Part shown: one piece after another, positions 48,336-58,851 of the stretch
Layout of the letters: each line of letters starts with the position of its first letter
Position numbering within the stretch: position 1 is the first letter of the stretch
Assembly (NCBI GenBank): GCA_905116865.2
Contig: CAJHNH020004891.1
Location: 32,501-96,500, forward strand
Direction: 5' to 3'
Source: Candidula unifasciata
Lineage: Eukaryota > Mollusca > Gastropoda > Stylommatophora > Geomitridae
DNA length: 64,000 nucleotides
Notes under the pieces: model-generated
What the model was told of the DNA's origin: nothing
Databases searched by the model: none
What the model saw: the letters and a program-made list of their open reading frames with translations, nothing else
Program-made: the position numbers and the translations under genes

Positions 48336-48709
48336 AAGGTACGAAACAAACACATAAGAAAATGAATAAAATATATATCCTAAATATTCAACTACACGCA
48401 GAAATGAATAGGATTAAATGTTAGCAATTAAATTCTTTACTAAATCAGGAATTTCATTTATAAAATTTAAATATTATAAAATTATTATATTTAAAGTGTG
48501 ATTTTACATAGCGCAAATTTTAACATAAATAATTACACAGAAAAGAAGTTTTGTTTATTTCTAAAAACATGAACTACAGTTTCCGGTTCGCGTTCAATTT
48601 GTCCACAGTTTCCTTACTTAGACAGCGGTTTTTAAAAATAGTCTATAGGCTGAATTCTGACGCTGTTTCCTAATTTTGTTTAGTTAAACTACTCAGTTTA
48701 CCTTATAAA
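48336..48709 (+). promoter_or_regulatory. Probable 5' flank and 5' UTR of the PAFAH-like gene
   Basis: AT-rich, without a clear TATA box at a supportable distance or a CpG-rich block. An in-frame TAA at 48671-48673 lies 36 nt before the ATG, which supports 48710 as the start. The transcription start is unknown. Confidence 0.4.
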
Positions 48710-48778
48710 ATGCCTAATCCTGCCGCTGAAGCCAAACCTGTGGACGATATCCAGGGAGATGGCCGATGGATGAGTTTG
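48710..48778 (+). CDS. PAFAH1B2: PAFAH1B2-like exon 1
   Basis: 23 codons from ATG; contains the family's DIQGDxRWMS block. Donor TTG|GTGAGG, phase 0. Confidence 0.9.
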
Positions 48779-51700
48779 GTGAGGATTAATTTTATGTTTA
48801 TTTAAAATAAAAATAAATAAAAACATTACTCACCTCTTAGTCTTACTCATCAGTAGCTGATGAATTATGCATACATTAAAGAAAATTTCCTGGTGGTTGG
48901 AGATCGAAAAGATTAGCCTAACGTAGCTGCTCGGGCTTACTTTGGGATAAAAAATCTACCCAAAGTATTTTAGGATCCTCACCGGTGCAACGGAGTTGGT
49001 ACACTGCGCTGAACTGCTTCAGACTCAGGTTTATGGGTTACACCTGGCTGTGTGCCATGATGTTAATCCGTTTAATAAACCAAATCAAACCAATTATACA
49101 TACTGTTGTCACCTGTAATATAGTAAAAAGCTTTTAGTTGTCCACTCAATAAATAATTAACAAGATTGTGCTGCAGGTTACTTCATAACTATCCGGTGTC
49201 CAAAATTTATGGGGTTTCATATCTTGTTGATTGATTTATTATATGATTTTCACTTTATATAACCTGCCTCAGAAAGCTGCTCAAAATCAAATAGCAAGAT
49301 AAGATTCCATAGTTCTTGATAGGGGAAACCTGCCTAACATCCACACGATACTGATGAATTATCAGCTGCATTGGGCTGGTCAAATAGCCCTCATGCCAGA
49401 ATATCCCGAACCAAGGAGAGTATTTTATGGTGAACTCTAGCAAGGGAAGAGGTCTCAAGGAGTACAGAAAAAGCGCTAAAAGGACACTCTCAAAACTGCT
49501 TTCAACTCTTTTTGCATCAACTCAGCGACGTGGGAGGCTTCTGCACAAGACCGTTCTGGATGGCGTACGTTCCTCAGGCATCATGGTGCATCGGCCTGCC
49601 AGGCAGCAAAGGTTGCACAGGCAGAGAAACGGAGGCAGACTAGAAAGAATTGTACTGCCAATCCTACACCTACTGCGGCTTCCATCTGTTGTCTGCACTG
49701 CTCAAGAACTTTCCAAGCTCATATTGGACTAATCAGCCACCCTCTTTCTCATAATCATTACTACTTTTGATGAAAAGTGGTCTTTATCACTTGTGATGGA
49801 CGAACGCCAACATGTGATTCTTATCAAAATAACGGTTCTTTGAGTCATGAGGCGTTACCTGTTTTATATATATATATATATATAATATTGCTTCATCATT
49901 ATGTATACTCTTCCTTGGATATAGGGGTAGGGACACATTTTGGAAATGTATTGAGGAAAATTATTCAGTTCATAAATCATTCTCTCATTCATTTGACAAC
50001 AATGTTCTTCTAATAAATGTTGTTATTTTTCTTTGTAGCATGAAGCCTTTCTTCGAGATGCAAAGGAGAAGGAGCCAGAAGTTGTTTTGATTGGAGACTT
50101 ACTTATAGCAAAGCTGTCACAATCTCGGGCAAGTATTTACTGCTTAGATTATTGTTCTTAAATTTACTAGAGAAAACAAATATTAACTCTTTTAGTCAAG
50201 GATTGATACTACACTAACTTGTTATATCTGAAGAAGTTGTTACTTGATCTAAATGTTTAGATCCCAAGTTAATAAGTATTTAAAGCAACACTTGGGTCAG
50301 GTTTTTAATATAAAAACTGTGAGAACCAGAGACTAACTAAGACAGTGGTGTGAGTAGAAACCAACATACCCATGGGGTCTTGCTTAGTAAAGAAAAATAC
50401 ATTTAAAGAAATGTGTGCCATCTCCATAATAAAGGTGAGCCACTGTTTTCTGTGTAAGTATTATATGACGAGACCCCAGTCTTTTCCATTATGTGATTTT
50501 TATACTGTCAACTGTCACTACTGTCTGTATGTATTTTCCATTGTGTGATTCTTATACTGTCACTACTGTCTTGTGTATTTTTCATCATGTGATTGTTATA
50601 TTGTCACCTGTCGCTGCTGTCTGAATGCATTTTCCATCATGTGTTTCTTATACTGTCAGCTGTCACTGCTATCTGCATGTATTTTCCATTATGTGGTTCT
50701 CATACTGTCACTGCTGTCTATGTATTTTCAATTATGTGATTCTTATGCTGTTAATACTATCTATGTATTTTCCATTATGTGATTCTTATACTGTCAGCTG
50801 TCACTACTGTGGGTATGTATTTTCAATTATGTGATTCTTATGCTGTTAATACTATCTATGTATTTTCCATTATGTGATTCTTATACTGTCAGCTGTCACT
50901 ACTGTCTGTGTGTACCACTTTTTAGGGCGGTGCAGACTGGGGGGGGGGGGGCTGGTGAGCCTGAGGATTTAGGGCCATATGGCCAGTGCTGTCACCACGG
51001 ACTGGGAAGGTTAGGATTCTTATACTACTGTACCAAAAAACTATAAGAACAGAAAACTTGCCACCACAGAAATCCAGCCCTATTATTTGAGGGTCATAAA
51101 ATTTTTTAGTGCGTACACTAACCTCTCAGGTGCAGAGCTACAAGAGTGGCTCAGTACTGAATTATTAAATAGACTCAACATTAAATATAGGATATGCAGG
51201 TTCCAGTTGCCAGGCTACTGTTAAAATAGGAAAAGCTTTTTTTCCCCGGCAGCTATGTAGTTTCTCAGACGTGTTGCAAATATCTTGGACAGCCAGAGAA
51301 ACTAACAGTGATTACCTGGTAGAAGGTAAAGCATTACCTTTTATGACAGAGGCAAACGGTGTCCTTCTTCTTTTTTTTTTGCATTCACCAGCTGTAAAGT
51401 CCAATAGACAGCTCTGGTTCTCTGGTTTTTCATCCATGTCTGAACTTTACTTCTGTTCCAGAACTTTTCCAGAGTTTTGCATGCACATCCATTTTACAGA
51501 TCCCGCTTATTTATATACAGTCTGTTGGTTCCTTGCCTCTCAGGCAGATGTAACCTAACTTCGAAAAAAAAAGCACCCCTAATTATTTGACTTTTAGGAC
51601 ATGTTTGTTAGGAGGACATTGGGTCTGTCTTTTTTACCTCACAATGTGGAGCCACCATCCACACATTGGGATTGAAAGAAAGGTTTTGAAAAACATTGGA

Positions 51701-54700
51701 ACATCTCAGATGTTGTTGTGATAAAGGTTTCACCTTCACTGCAAACAGGTCACCCCAGACTTTTTTTTTTTTCCTGTGCTAATGAAAACCACATAAAAGA
51801 TCCTTACTGTGCCATTTAAAAACTAGTAAACAGACAAATGGTCCCAACAAAAACTTAGAACTTGCATGCACATTAAATACATAAGGCAGCTACTAGAGAC
51901 ACCAAAACCAACAGTCACCACCAGAATTTCAGTCTCTTTTTGATGGAACAAGTCAGTCACGACAATTCGGCTATGTATTCACAATATTAAAGCATAAGGC
52001 ACTTAGCAAGGCCAAGCGCAAATCAGCTGCAAGCACATTTCTTAGTATAATTAGACAAACCACCGTGGACATAGATGAAAGTAATCTCACACAGCTCACC
52101 ATGTTGCACTTAGCACTTAACTCAATTGATTAGACCCCAAAAAAAAAAAAACTTTCAACTTCTGTCCAAATGTGAAAATTGCATTAGCAAACTGGCCAAA
52201 ATATTAATTTAAAAAAAAAAAAAAATTATAGGCTTCAAAACTGCCTTCCTATCCGCCATATTTGACCAGAAGTCACAACTGGAAAGATCAGTAGTAGAAA
52301 AAGCAGAGCTGGACCAAGAGAAATAACTGAAGACAGTCAAAGCTGAAGCATGAGAGAATACAGTCGATAGTACTGATTTGCAACAGGATAAACTGCGATC
52401 TGTGTGAAGACTCGAACATCTAGCCATATTGGCAGGACACATAATAATGAAAATCTACTCTTGGTGTCTGTGACATAGATGTTGGAAACCCAAGCCAGTT
52501 ATATGATTTTATTGTTAGATTATTTCTGTTTGTCTCTGAGAAGCATAACCATTTCATGTTTTAACAAGAATACAGTGCAAACCACTTAAGGTGATCTTGA
52601 GTGTGGTGAATCTCTGATGTGAGGAACAATTTGTTTGTCCTGGAAATTTTTCTTGCTTTAATTCTTATCAGTGTAAGAGGAATTTGTAAGGCAAAGAATG
52701 ATTTATTGGGTTCCTGGTGTGTTCTCCTTATCATCTCTGCACTGTATTAATATGTGGTTAACACCATATGATTCTAACAGAAAAATATGACTTCAGTGTG
52801 AGCATGAAAGGATTGTGTGACAAACTAGCCATGAGACATGCATGCAATCCAAGAAAATTCTTTGTGGGCAAATTAGGACACTAAATAATTGGTTAGAACA
52901 CAGTGCTCTCGAGCGATACAACTGGGTTTGAATCCTCTGAAAGGTTTGGGAATTTGTTTCTGTCTGGGGAAAAAATAAAATGCTACCTTGTGCAGTTTGT
53001 GGCAACAGCACTAGCCACGCAGCCCTAAACCCTCAGGCTTAAAAGAGTCCCTTACCTACACTGCAAAGTGGGGGGAAAGGGGGGGGGCGCATTTCTATTA
53101 AAAGTTAAAAAAAAGCCTTTCATTTTATTTTGGCTGCCCTAAAATTAAATGCCGGCATCTGTGGCATTGCGATCGCGCCTTATAATTTCATGGTGCTGGG
53201 TTTGATCTCACCAGCGAGCTATTTGGTAACAAACTGCCTTGCATGGTTTCAAAATTGTTATCAAGAGCTGTCCATTCAGGAAAGTAGTGGCAAACTACAG
53301 AATTTAACATTGCTTGGTCAAATCATAAAAAGCCATAAAATGCTGGGGTTGGTTTTGCAACGTTCTTTTAAGGATACACAACTAACTTTTTAAAACATAT
53401 TTATGTAATCCCCCTTTGTTATATTATATTTTTTGACTTCACTAATATTTGTGTGTTCCTACTGTTTCCTTTTTGGGTTGCTCCTGTATTATGTGGTCCC
53501 TCTTTGCTTTTGTTTTCTTTTTTAAACTTCTCATGTTTATATGTTTCCTCCTGTTTTCAGCTATGGCAGCAGATGTTTGAACCTCTTCACTCCCTAAACT
53601 TTGGTATTGGTGGTGACAGAACCGAAAATGTTTTGTGGAGGGTGTTGAATGGAGAATTGGACCAAATTGAGCCAAAGGTATGTTTTGGATGTCAGTAATT
53701 TTGCCCAACTGTCCCAGATATCCTTTTGCCAACTTAAATACTTAACCCTTTCACTCCAAAACACTGCAAACCTGGCATTGCCATCCATTACTTATCCAAA
53801 AGAAACTGCTTAACTGGCATTCTTGCAATAATTCCCTGAGAAGCCTAATTAACAACATTGGTTCTGTTTGCATCTGCAGTTTTTAAAAGGACCAGGTTAC
53901 AATTATATTTGCTCGAAGAAAAAAAGAATTAAGCAATTGGGTCGAGGGAGGGTATACTGAGATGGTGGGGAATTAGTCTGAGACCACTGACTTATTGGAG
54001 ATCATGAAGTCGTTATTTTTTTTAATAATAAAGCCAGTTTATTACAACAAAACACCAAAAAATTCTGTTTTTAGTAAACATACCTATTGGCGGATCTATT
54101 AAACTGTGCTTTTTTTTTTTATCCGAGTCATAAGTCTCTCATAACCTTTAGTAATGGGGCCATGTACGAATTATTATTATTAAATTATTTTAGATTATGG
54201 GACTGTAATCATTTAATTTTGTTTTTGTTTCATTCATGTTTATTATTTTCATTTATTTCAAAAAAATATATTTATGTATATAAAGAAATTGTTTCTAAAT
54301 TTTTTTAGTGGCTTGTCTAAAGTGTATTTTTTTTAAGCATTTTTCAGGAATTTCCGGGTTCTTTTCTCATTTTTCTCAGCATGGTTTCTGGGGTGAAAAG
54401 GTTAAATTCAATGTCTTTTTGCCTAATTTCTTCCTCCTAGTTGACAGATCGTCCTCACCATTGTGCCTAGATCTCCATCTGGCGGCTAACGGCAACAGTT
54501 CTGTGTTGGCTCACTATGTTTTATTTGGCACCCTGGTAGTTCTGTTATCTTGCCTCACCTTTTCACTTGCTGTTCTTACAGACACTAACAATGAGCAGGC
54601 AGATTGACTGTCCAGTTCTGCATCACTTAGTGGTGAATTGATGTTTAACAAGCTAGATGTTGTGAGGACCCTTTGGGAGCGAGTAAACAGTGCAGAGGCA

Positions 54701-57700
54701 CAAATAGAGCATTACAGCCTGAGGAGAATGGCCCTACGGGGAGTTACTAGAGGATCTGGCTGATGCTCAGCACTTGAAAGGCAAGATGGATGTACAATCA
54801 GTTACTGGTACCATCAGAATGGGAACTCTTTGTATGCTGCCGACGATGAGGATGGAGCGCTTAAGGATGTGTCCCGAGTGCTGTGATATCGATTCTCAAT
54901 TCAGCATTCACTAACAACTTGCTGCATTTATATGTTTCAGGTGGTAGTTTTGCTTGTAGGAACTAATAACTATGATAACACTGCCGATGAAGTGACTGAA
55001 GGAATATTAGCTATAGCTCGTGCCATTAGAGAGAAGCAACCAACAGCTAATCTCATAGTTATGGTAAGCATACTGCTAATTTTTTTTTTTTTTAATGCCT
55101 AAAGGTGCATTGGTTGTGCAGTTTGGCTGTAATATGCTTCCAACACTTTTCGCCAGACCAGTGCCTTAGTCTCCTTCCAACACTGTCCACTAGACTTCAG
55201 TACTTTAGTCTACTTCTGACACTTTCCACCAGACTCCAGTTACCTTAGTCTACTTCCATGACTTTCACCTGACTGCAGTACCTTAGTATACTTTTAGCAC
55301 TCTACCAGACTCCAGTACATTAGTCTACTTCCAGCACTGTCCACCAGACTTCAGTTACCTCTACTTCCAACTCTTTCCACCAGACCCCAGTACCTTAGTT
55401 TACTTCTTACACTGTCCACCAGACTCTAGTACTAAGTCTACTTCCAGCACTGTCTACCAGACTCCAGTACTTAGTCTAGTGAACATAAAACTGCCTAGTG
55501 AAACTACAAACAGCTAGAGATTGTTAAAGGTCCTGCAAATTTTTTGCAACTATATGACAAACAGGAGGAAAAATTAAAAGCTATATGGGACACCCCCTTC
55601 CCTTTTCCCCCCACACACCCGCCTACACACCCCAACCCCCTTTTTTTCCCATCTTCTGTGAAACCTAGTCAGAATGTATTATGTTTACATCTTTATTCAA
55701 TTTGACCACGCATTTGCTTGCAAGTCTAGTGGTCATAGTGTTGATTTCCTGTCAAGGCAAATTTGCACTCCCTCTTTGAAGGAAACACCCCTTATGGGTA
55801 AACTTTTCCTACAAGCTTGTCAGGGCGCAGTGGGTTTGTTCTTTTATCCCCACACAGTGGGGCCCCAGAACCCACATGTGAAGAGTTATCTCTAAAACCT
55901 TTTCACTTTATCTTGTCAGTTTCCTGGCCCAGGGATTGTTTTCTCTTTGACTTATATATTTCTTTATACAACCCAGTATTAAGGTTTGAAGTTTAAACAA
56001 TGGATCAACATCCTGGCACAGGGGTAGTAACCGGTTAAGTTCTCCGTTCTTCTTCTAACTCTAGTCTGAGTCTGAAGAAGCTCAGCACAGTGCACAGGCT
56101 CTATAGCACCGGCGAGGATCCTGAAATACTTTGGGTAGATTTTAAACTCCAAATTTTTGCCTAGGGGGGGGCGCCGTTTGGCTACTCTTTTTGATTTTCA
56201 ACTGCCATGAGATTTTTTTACACGCACAACAATGCACTCAGGCGTCCAGTCTCACCACCCAGAGACCAGGGGAATTACTAGAAGTCCATGCCCATGTGAC
56301 AAAATCCCAGCCCTTACCGGGGATTAAACTCAGAACCTCTAGCACTCGAGGCGGACACCATGCCTCGAGACCACGCAGCCCCCCCCCCCTCCCAGACCCA
56401 AGTAATAAGTAAATCAGTCAGTAATTTTTGTTTTAAGCTTTTCCCGCCCAGGATTGCAGTCTACAGGATTAATGTCTAAAGGATCAGAACTAATCCTAAA
56501 AACCCTGTTCAACCCTTTAGCTTTATACCAGTTACAAAATAACTTGTAGTCCAGTGAATGTTGGTCGTATCATATGCAGTCCACAGTGAAGGCTGGCTGC
56601 TTTGGATCTCTTACTGCCATGTCTCTTGCGCTGGGTGTACGCTCTGAAACTATTGTTCACTCTACTTCAGTGATCCCTGGTCATGCACTTAATTCACTGT
56701 GGGTCATAAACTGGGATGTCATCTCAAGGTCACTTAAGTTTCCCCAAAGGTTAGTTTTTAGGTCTACTGGCTGTGACCACATGTTGTTTCACAGCTCCAC
56801 CAAGAGAGAACAGTCTTCAGAGATACTAGCAGAGAGCTGTTTGGCTCATATCTAAATTATATGTGTTTGTTGAGTCTGCAGTGTCCAGTGCGTAAGCGAA
56901 AAACTGTGACTTTGTTTTTTCTGTTCAGGTGTTTGAGAGGAAATATTTTTTATGTTTTTCACCTGTGTTAGTTTTGCAATCTGTTTCTCGTTTTCTCTTA
57001 ATGGGGGTTTGGACTCCAGGAAAAGACAGTGGCTGGTAGATTAGTGGTGTGCTGCTGCCTTCCTTGGCTAAAGCATCAGCGCTTTCATTGCCTTTGATGC
57101 CGCAGTGAGATGGAATCCAATGCAAGCGAGTTTCTGCCTTTTTTGACAATGTAGCAAGTTCCTTTGTTAGACTATGCCATTTGCTGTCAGTGGTTTTGGA
57201 CCCTAGAGTCTGTATGGCTGACAGTGAATCTGAGAGAAAAGCCATCTTGCCTGTATGGGTTTGCAGCTTTTTCATATACTGTGCTGCCAACTGTTTATTC
57301 GTCATTTGGCGTTATCTCCGCTCTCCTCCCTAATTTTATCACTGTCTGTATCTTGTCTTCAACTGTACCCTCTAATATGGATTTTATAAGAGCAGTGGTG
57401 AATATTACCCACATTTCTAACAGGGACTCTTGCCTAGAGGGGAAAAACCTAATCCACTTCGGGAGAAACATGCTGCCATCAACAAACGCCTGGCCGAGGA
57501 GTTACAAGACATTCCGCTGACCACATTCCTGAAGATCGATGACAAAGAGTTTATGTCTGCGGATGACATCATTAGGCGGGATGTCCTGTACGACTTTCTC
57601 AACCTGACTGTAGACCTGGGCTACCAGAAACTTTGTGAGCCTCTACTGGAGGAAATACAGAATCTCATGGGTACGTTTATTAAAGTGGAAAGCACCTCAG

Positions 57701-57741
57701 TGGAAACATCTTCCATCGGTGGAGATATAGCCACGAATTAG
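48710..57741 (+). CDS. PAFAH1B2: PAF acetylhydrolase IB catalytic-subunit-like protein, predicted inactive
   Basis: Five exons joined in phase 0 give 238 residues, against about 230 in vertebrate PAFAH1B2/PAFAH1B3. Family proteins are cytosolic SGNH-fold hydrolases that dimerise and bind LIS1 (PAFAH1B1). Conserved blocks are visible in order: DIQGDGRWMS (13-22), the block around GD at 42-43, LNFGIGGD (65-72), VGTNN (98-102), LLPRGEKPNPLR (135-146) and YDFLNLT (189-195). The catalytic triad of the family (Ser47, Asp192, His195 in bovine alpha1) aligns with Leu44, Asp190 and Asn193, so nucleophile and general base are both replaced. Asn102, at the oxyanion-hole block, is kept. Exons are clean, without stops or frameshifts, so this reads as a pseudo-enzyme rather than a pseudogene; that is inference. 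PAFAH1B3 orthology is equally possible. Confidence 0.9.
48885..49095 (+). mobile_element. tRNA-derived SINE-3, head lost, in intron 1
   Basis: Body from TTTCCTGGTGGTTGGAGATC to GATGTTAATCCGTTTAATAA; matches 22450-22685. Confidence 0.65.
49262..49770 (+). mobile_element. LINE 3' part in intron 1
   Basis: Reads NLPNIHTILMNYQLHWAGQI, PEPRRVFYGEL, then after a stop QGKRSQGVQKKR, ending with a C2H2-like finger CLHCSRTFQAHIGLISH. Same family as 6400 and 26190, with two stops and a frameshift. Same strand as the host gene. Confidence 0.75.
50039..50128 (+). CDS. PAFAH1B2: PAFAH1B2-like exon 2, substituted nucleophile
   Basis: 30 codons. Acceptor TTTGTAG|CAT; the apparent donor is CGG|GCAAGT, a GC-type donor with an otherwise strong consensus. 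Using it gives gap-free alignment to the family across the junction. The nucleophile block reads GDLLIA instead of GDSxxx (codon TTA where TCA would be Ser). Confidence 0.9.
50482..50914. repeat. Tandem 46-52-bp repeat in intron 2
   Basis: About nine imperfect copies with TTTTCCATTATGTGATTCTT and CTGTCACTACTGTC. Confidence 0.85.
50940..51150 (-). mobile_element. SINE-5-like copy, minus, in intron 2
   Basis: Carries GGCCAGTGCTGTCACCACGG and GGAAGGTTAGGATT. The head is not preserved; a G run lies at 50940-50951. Confidence 0.5.
51360..51670 (-). mobile_element. Rep-6, minus copy, in intron 2
   Basis: GCATTCACCAGCTGTAAAGT through TTGGTTCCTTGCCTCTCAGG to GGGTCTGTC, with a short TTCTTCTTT at the tail side. 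Confidence 0.65.
51735..51955 (+). mobile_element. Rep-9, in intron 2
   Basis: Shares GCATGCACATTAAATACATA and TCCTGTGCTAATGAAAACCA with 39420-39745. Confidence 0.5.
51956..52864. other. Intron 2 sequence without recognised features
   Basis: A-runs at 52138-52150 and 52210-52225; nothing else identified. Confidence 0.35.
52865..53060 (+). mobile_element. tRNA-derived SINE-5, plus copy, in intron 2
   Basis: Head TTGGTTAGAACACAGTGCTC with B box-like GGGTTTGAATCC near 52925; body ends with GCAACAGCACTAGCCACGCA. Confidence 0.6.
53152..53397 (+). mobile_element. tRNA-derived SINE-1, in intron 2
   Basis: GCCGGCATCTGTGGCATTGC, GGGTTTGATCTCACC and end block TTTTAAGGATACACAACTAA; ends about 160 bp before the exon 3 acceptor. 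Confidence 0.65.
53561..53677 (+). CDS. PAFAH1B2: PAFAH1B2-like exon 3
   Basis: 39 codons, acceptor CTGTTTTCAG, donor AAG|GTATGT. Carries the conserved block LNFGIGGD and VLWRVLNGEL. Confidence 0.95.
53746..54401. mobile_element. piggyBac-type MITE in intron 3
   Basis: TTAA at 53742-53745 and at 54402-54405. Ends CCCTTTCACTCC and inverted GGGGTGAAAAGG. Interior shares TATTACAACAAAACAC-like and ACCTATTGGCGGATCTATTA text with 59570-59690. Confidence 0.6.
54410..54794. other. Intron 3 sequence without recognised features
   Basis: Fairly balanced composition, short open frames only. Confidence 0.35.
54795..54905 (-). mobile_element. Rep-8, minus copy, in intron 3
   Basis: Reverse complement of 14735-14835 (GTTACTGGTACCATCAGAAT, GTCCCGAGTGCTGTGAT). 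Confidence 0.5.
54941..55063 (+). CDS. PAFAH1B2: PAFAH1B2-like exon 4
   Basis: 41 codons, acceptor TATGTTTCAG, donor ATG|GTAAGC. Contains VGTNN, the family's oxyanion-hole block. Confidence 0.95.
55125..55485. repeat. Tandem ~37-40-bp repeat in intron 4
   Basis: About nine imperfect copies with CCAGTACCTTAGTCTACTTC and CACTGTCCACCAGACT. Confidence 0.85.
55715..55885 (-). mobile_element. Rep-6, minus, partial, in intron 4
   Basis: GCAGTGGGTTTGTTCTTTTA and CCCCACACAGTGGGG match the left part of the family; the GAA tail is missing. Confidence 0.5.
55985..56400 (-). mobile_element. tRNA-derived SINE-3, minus, full-length, in intron 4
   Basis: Reverse complement of 22268-22685, with head and B box at 56325-56390. 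Confidence 0.7.
56565..56860 (-). mobile_element. LINE ORF tail fragment in intron 4
   Basis: TGAAGGCTGGCTGCTTTGGA aligns with 35455-35475. On the minus strand it decodes to RDMAVRDPKQPAFT, a degraded LINE tail. Confidence 0.4.
56925..57320 (-). mobile_element. LINE RNase H fragment in intron 4
   Basis: Minus-strand frame with FLSDSLSAIQTL, LHWIPSHCGIKGNESADALA; two of the RNase H acidic motifs are intact. It ends about 100 bp before exon 5, antisense to the host gene. Confidence 0.75.
57424..57741 (+). CDS. PAFAH1B2: PAFAH1B2-like exon 5, substituted catalytic histidine
   Basis: 105 codons plus TAG, acceptor TTTCTAACAG. Starts with the family's GLLPRGEKPNPLR. The catalytic pair D-x-x-H reads DFLN (Asp190, Asn193; AAC where CAC would be His). 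The C-terminal extension after LMGTFIKVES is lineage-specific. Confidence 0.95.
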   Translation, partial: GLLPRGEKPNPLREKHAAINKRLAEELQDIPLTTFLKIDDKEFMSADDIIRRDVLYDFLNLTVDLGYQKLCEPLLEEIQNLMGTFIKVESTSVETSSIGGDIATN

Positions 57742-57885
57742 GAAATGTATTATAGTTCTTGTAATATTTTTGCTATTGATGTTTGGCTTCTGTAGAACCA
57801 TTGAATGCTATATATGTTTTAAGAACTTAATTATCTCTAGTTAATATGTTCAGACACTAAGCTTTCAAAACATCATTTTTCATTG

Positions 57886-57891
57886 ATTAAA
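57886..57891 (+). terminator. Candidate polyadenylation signal
   Basis: ATTAAA 145 nt after the stop codon; a canonical AATAAA is at 58486-58491. Which is used is unknown. Confidence 0.35.
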
Positions 57892-58029
57892 TTTTACTGT
57901 GGTAGAGGTTTACAGTGCTCACCTGACTGAAATTCCATCCCCCCACAGATAGCTGTTGAGTTTGTTGCCCCTCCCCCAGCCAGCACAGTGCTGAGGTTTG
58001 CCTTGCTACATACAGGTCATTGGTAGTGA

Positions 58030-58320
58030 CATGGTCTCTTCTTCTTTATATTTACCGGCTGTAACTCTGGTAGAAAGTTATAGTTTTTCGTACACTTTTG
58101 GTCCTGTTTCAAAACTTGAATTTTGCATGCACATCCATTTTAAAGATCTGGCTTATTTGTATGCAGACTGTTGGTTCCTCGCCTCTCAGGCGGATGCAAT
58201 TTGATTAGAAAGAAACATCCCTAATTAGTCAACTCTATAGCATGCTTGTTGGGAGGCAGTGGGTCTATTCTTTTTTCCCCACAATGGGCCGCTGAAACCC
58301 GCATGAGGATGGTATGGCCA
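58030..58320 (-). mobile_element. Rep-6, minus copy
   Basis: ACCGGCTGTAACTCTGGTAG, TTGGTTCCTCGCCTCTCAGG and GGCAGTGGGTCTATTC; probably within or just after the 3' UTR. Confidence 0.65.
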
Positions 58321-58851
58321 GGGTCACCCAAAAGACCTAATACTGATCATATTTACCCTTGTGTGCCAGTTGGTTGCAGTTTTTGAAAAACATCTTATCC
58401 ATATGTTAATTACAAAATGTTGTTTGATGCTTTAAATTATCCATGTCATGATAAAGAAAACCACCTTGTCCATGTTATGATTAAAAATAAACTTATTTAT
58501 CCATGTTTTAACTAAACAACATTTTATATGTTGATTTAAAAAAACCTTTATATGATGATTCAAAAATGTGTATACATGTAGTCATTTAAAAAACATTGTC
58601 TCCATGTAAAAATTCACTTTATCCGAGTTATTTTAAAAAAGATGTCTTCGTGATTAAAAATACGGTATCCAAATGATGCTTTCATAGCCAAAGGAAATGA
58701 TGTTTTGCTACTATTTTTGGCTGGCACCCGCAAGGGTCATTAAATAATAAATTTATGTGTGAGAGAAAGAACGTTACAGAGAGAAGAGAGTGTGATCTCA
58801 GCATTTGTTAACATTATTTGCATGAAACTGAAATTAAAATATGTGCTTTAA

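Noticed and set aside
49868..49886. TATA-rich core promoter
   Set aside because: A (TA)n microsatellite inside intron 1.
48710..57741. PAFAH-like locus as a processed or decayed pseudogene
   Set aside because: Introns are present, all exons are open, and splice sites are usable; only catalytic residues are changed.
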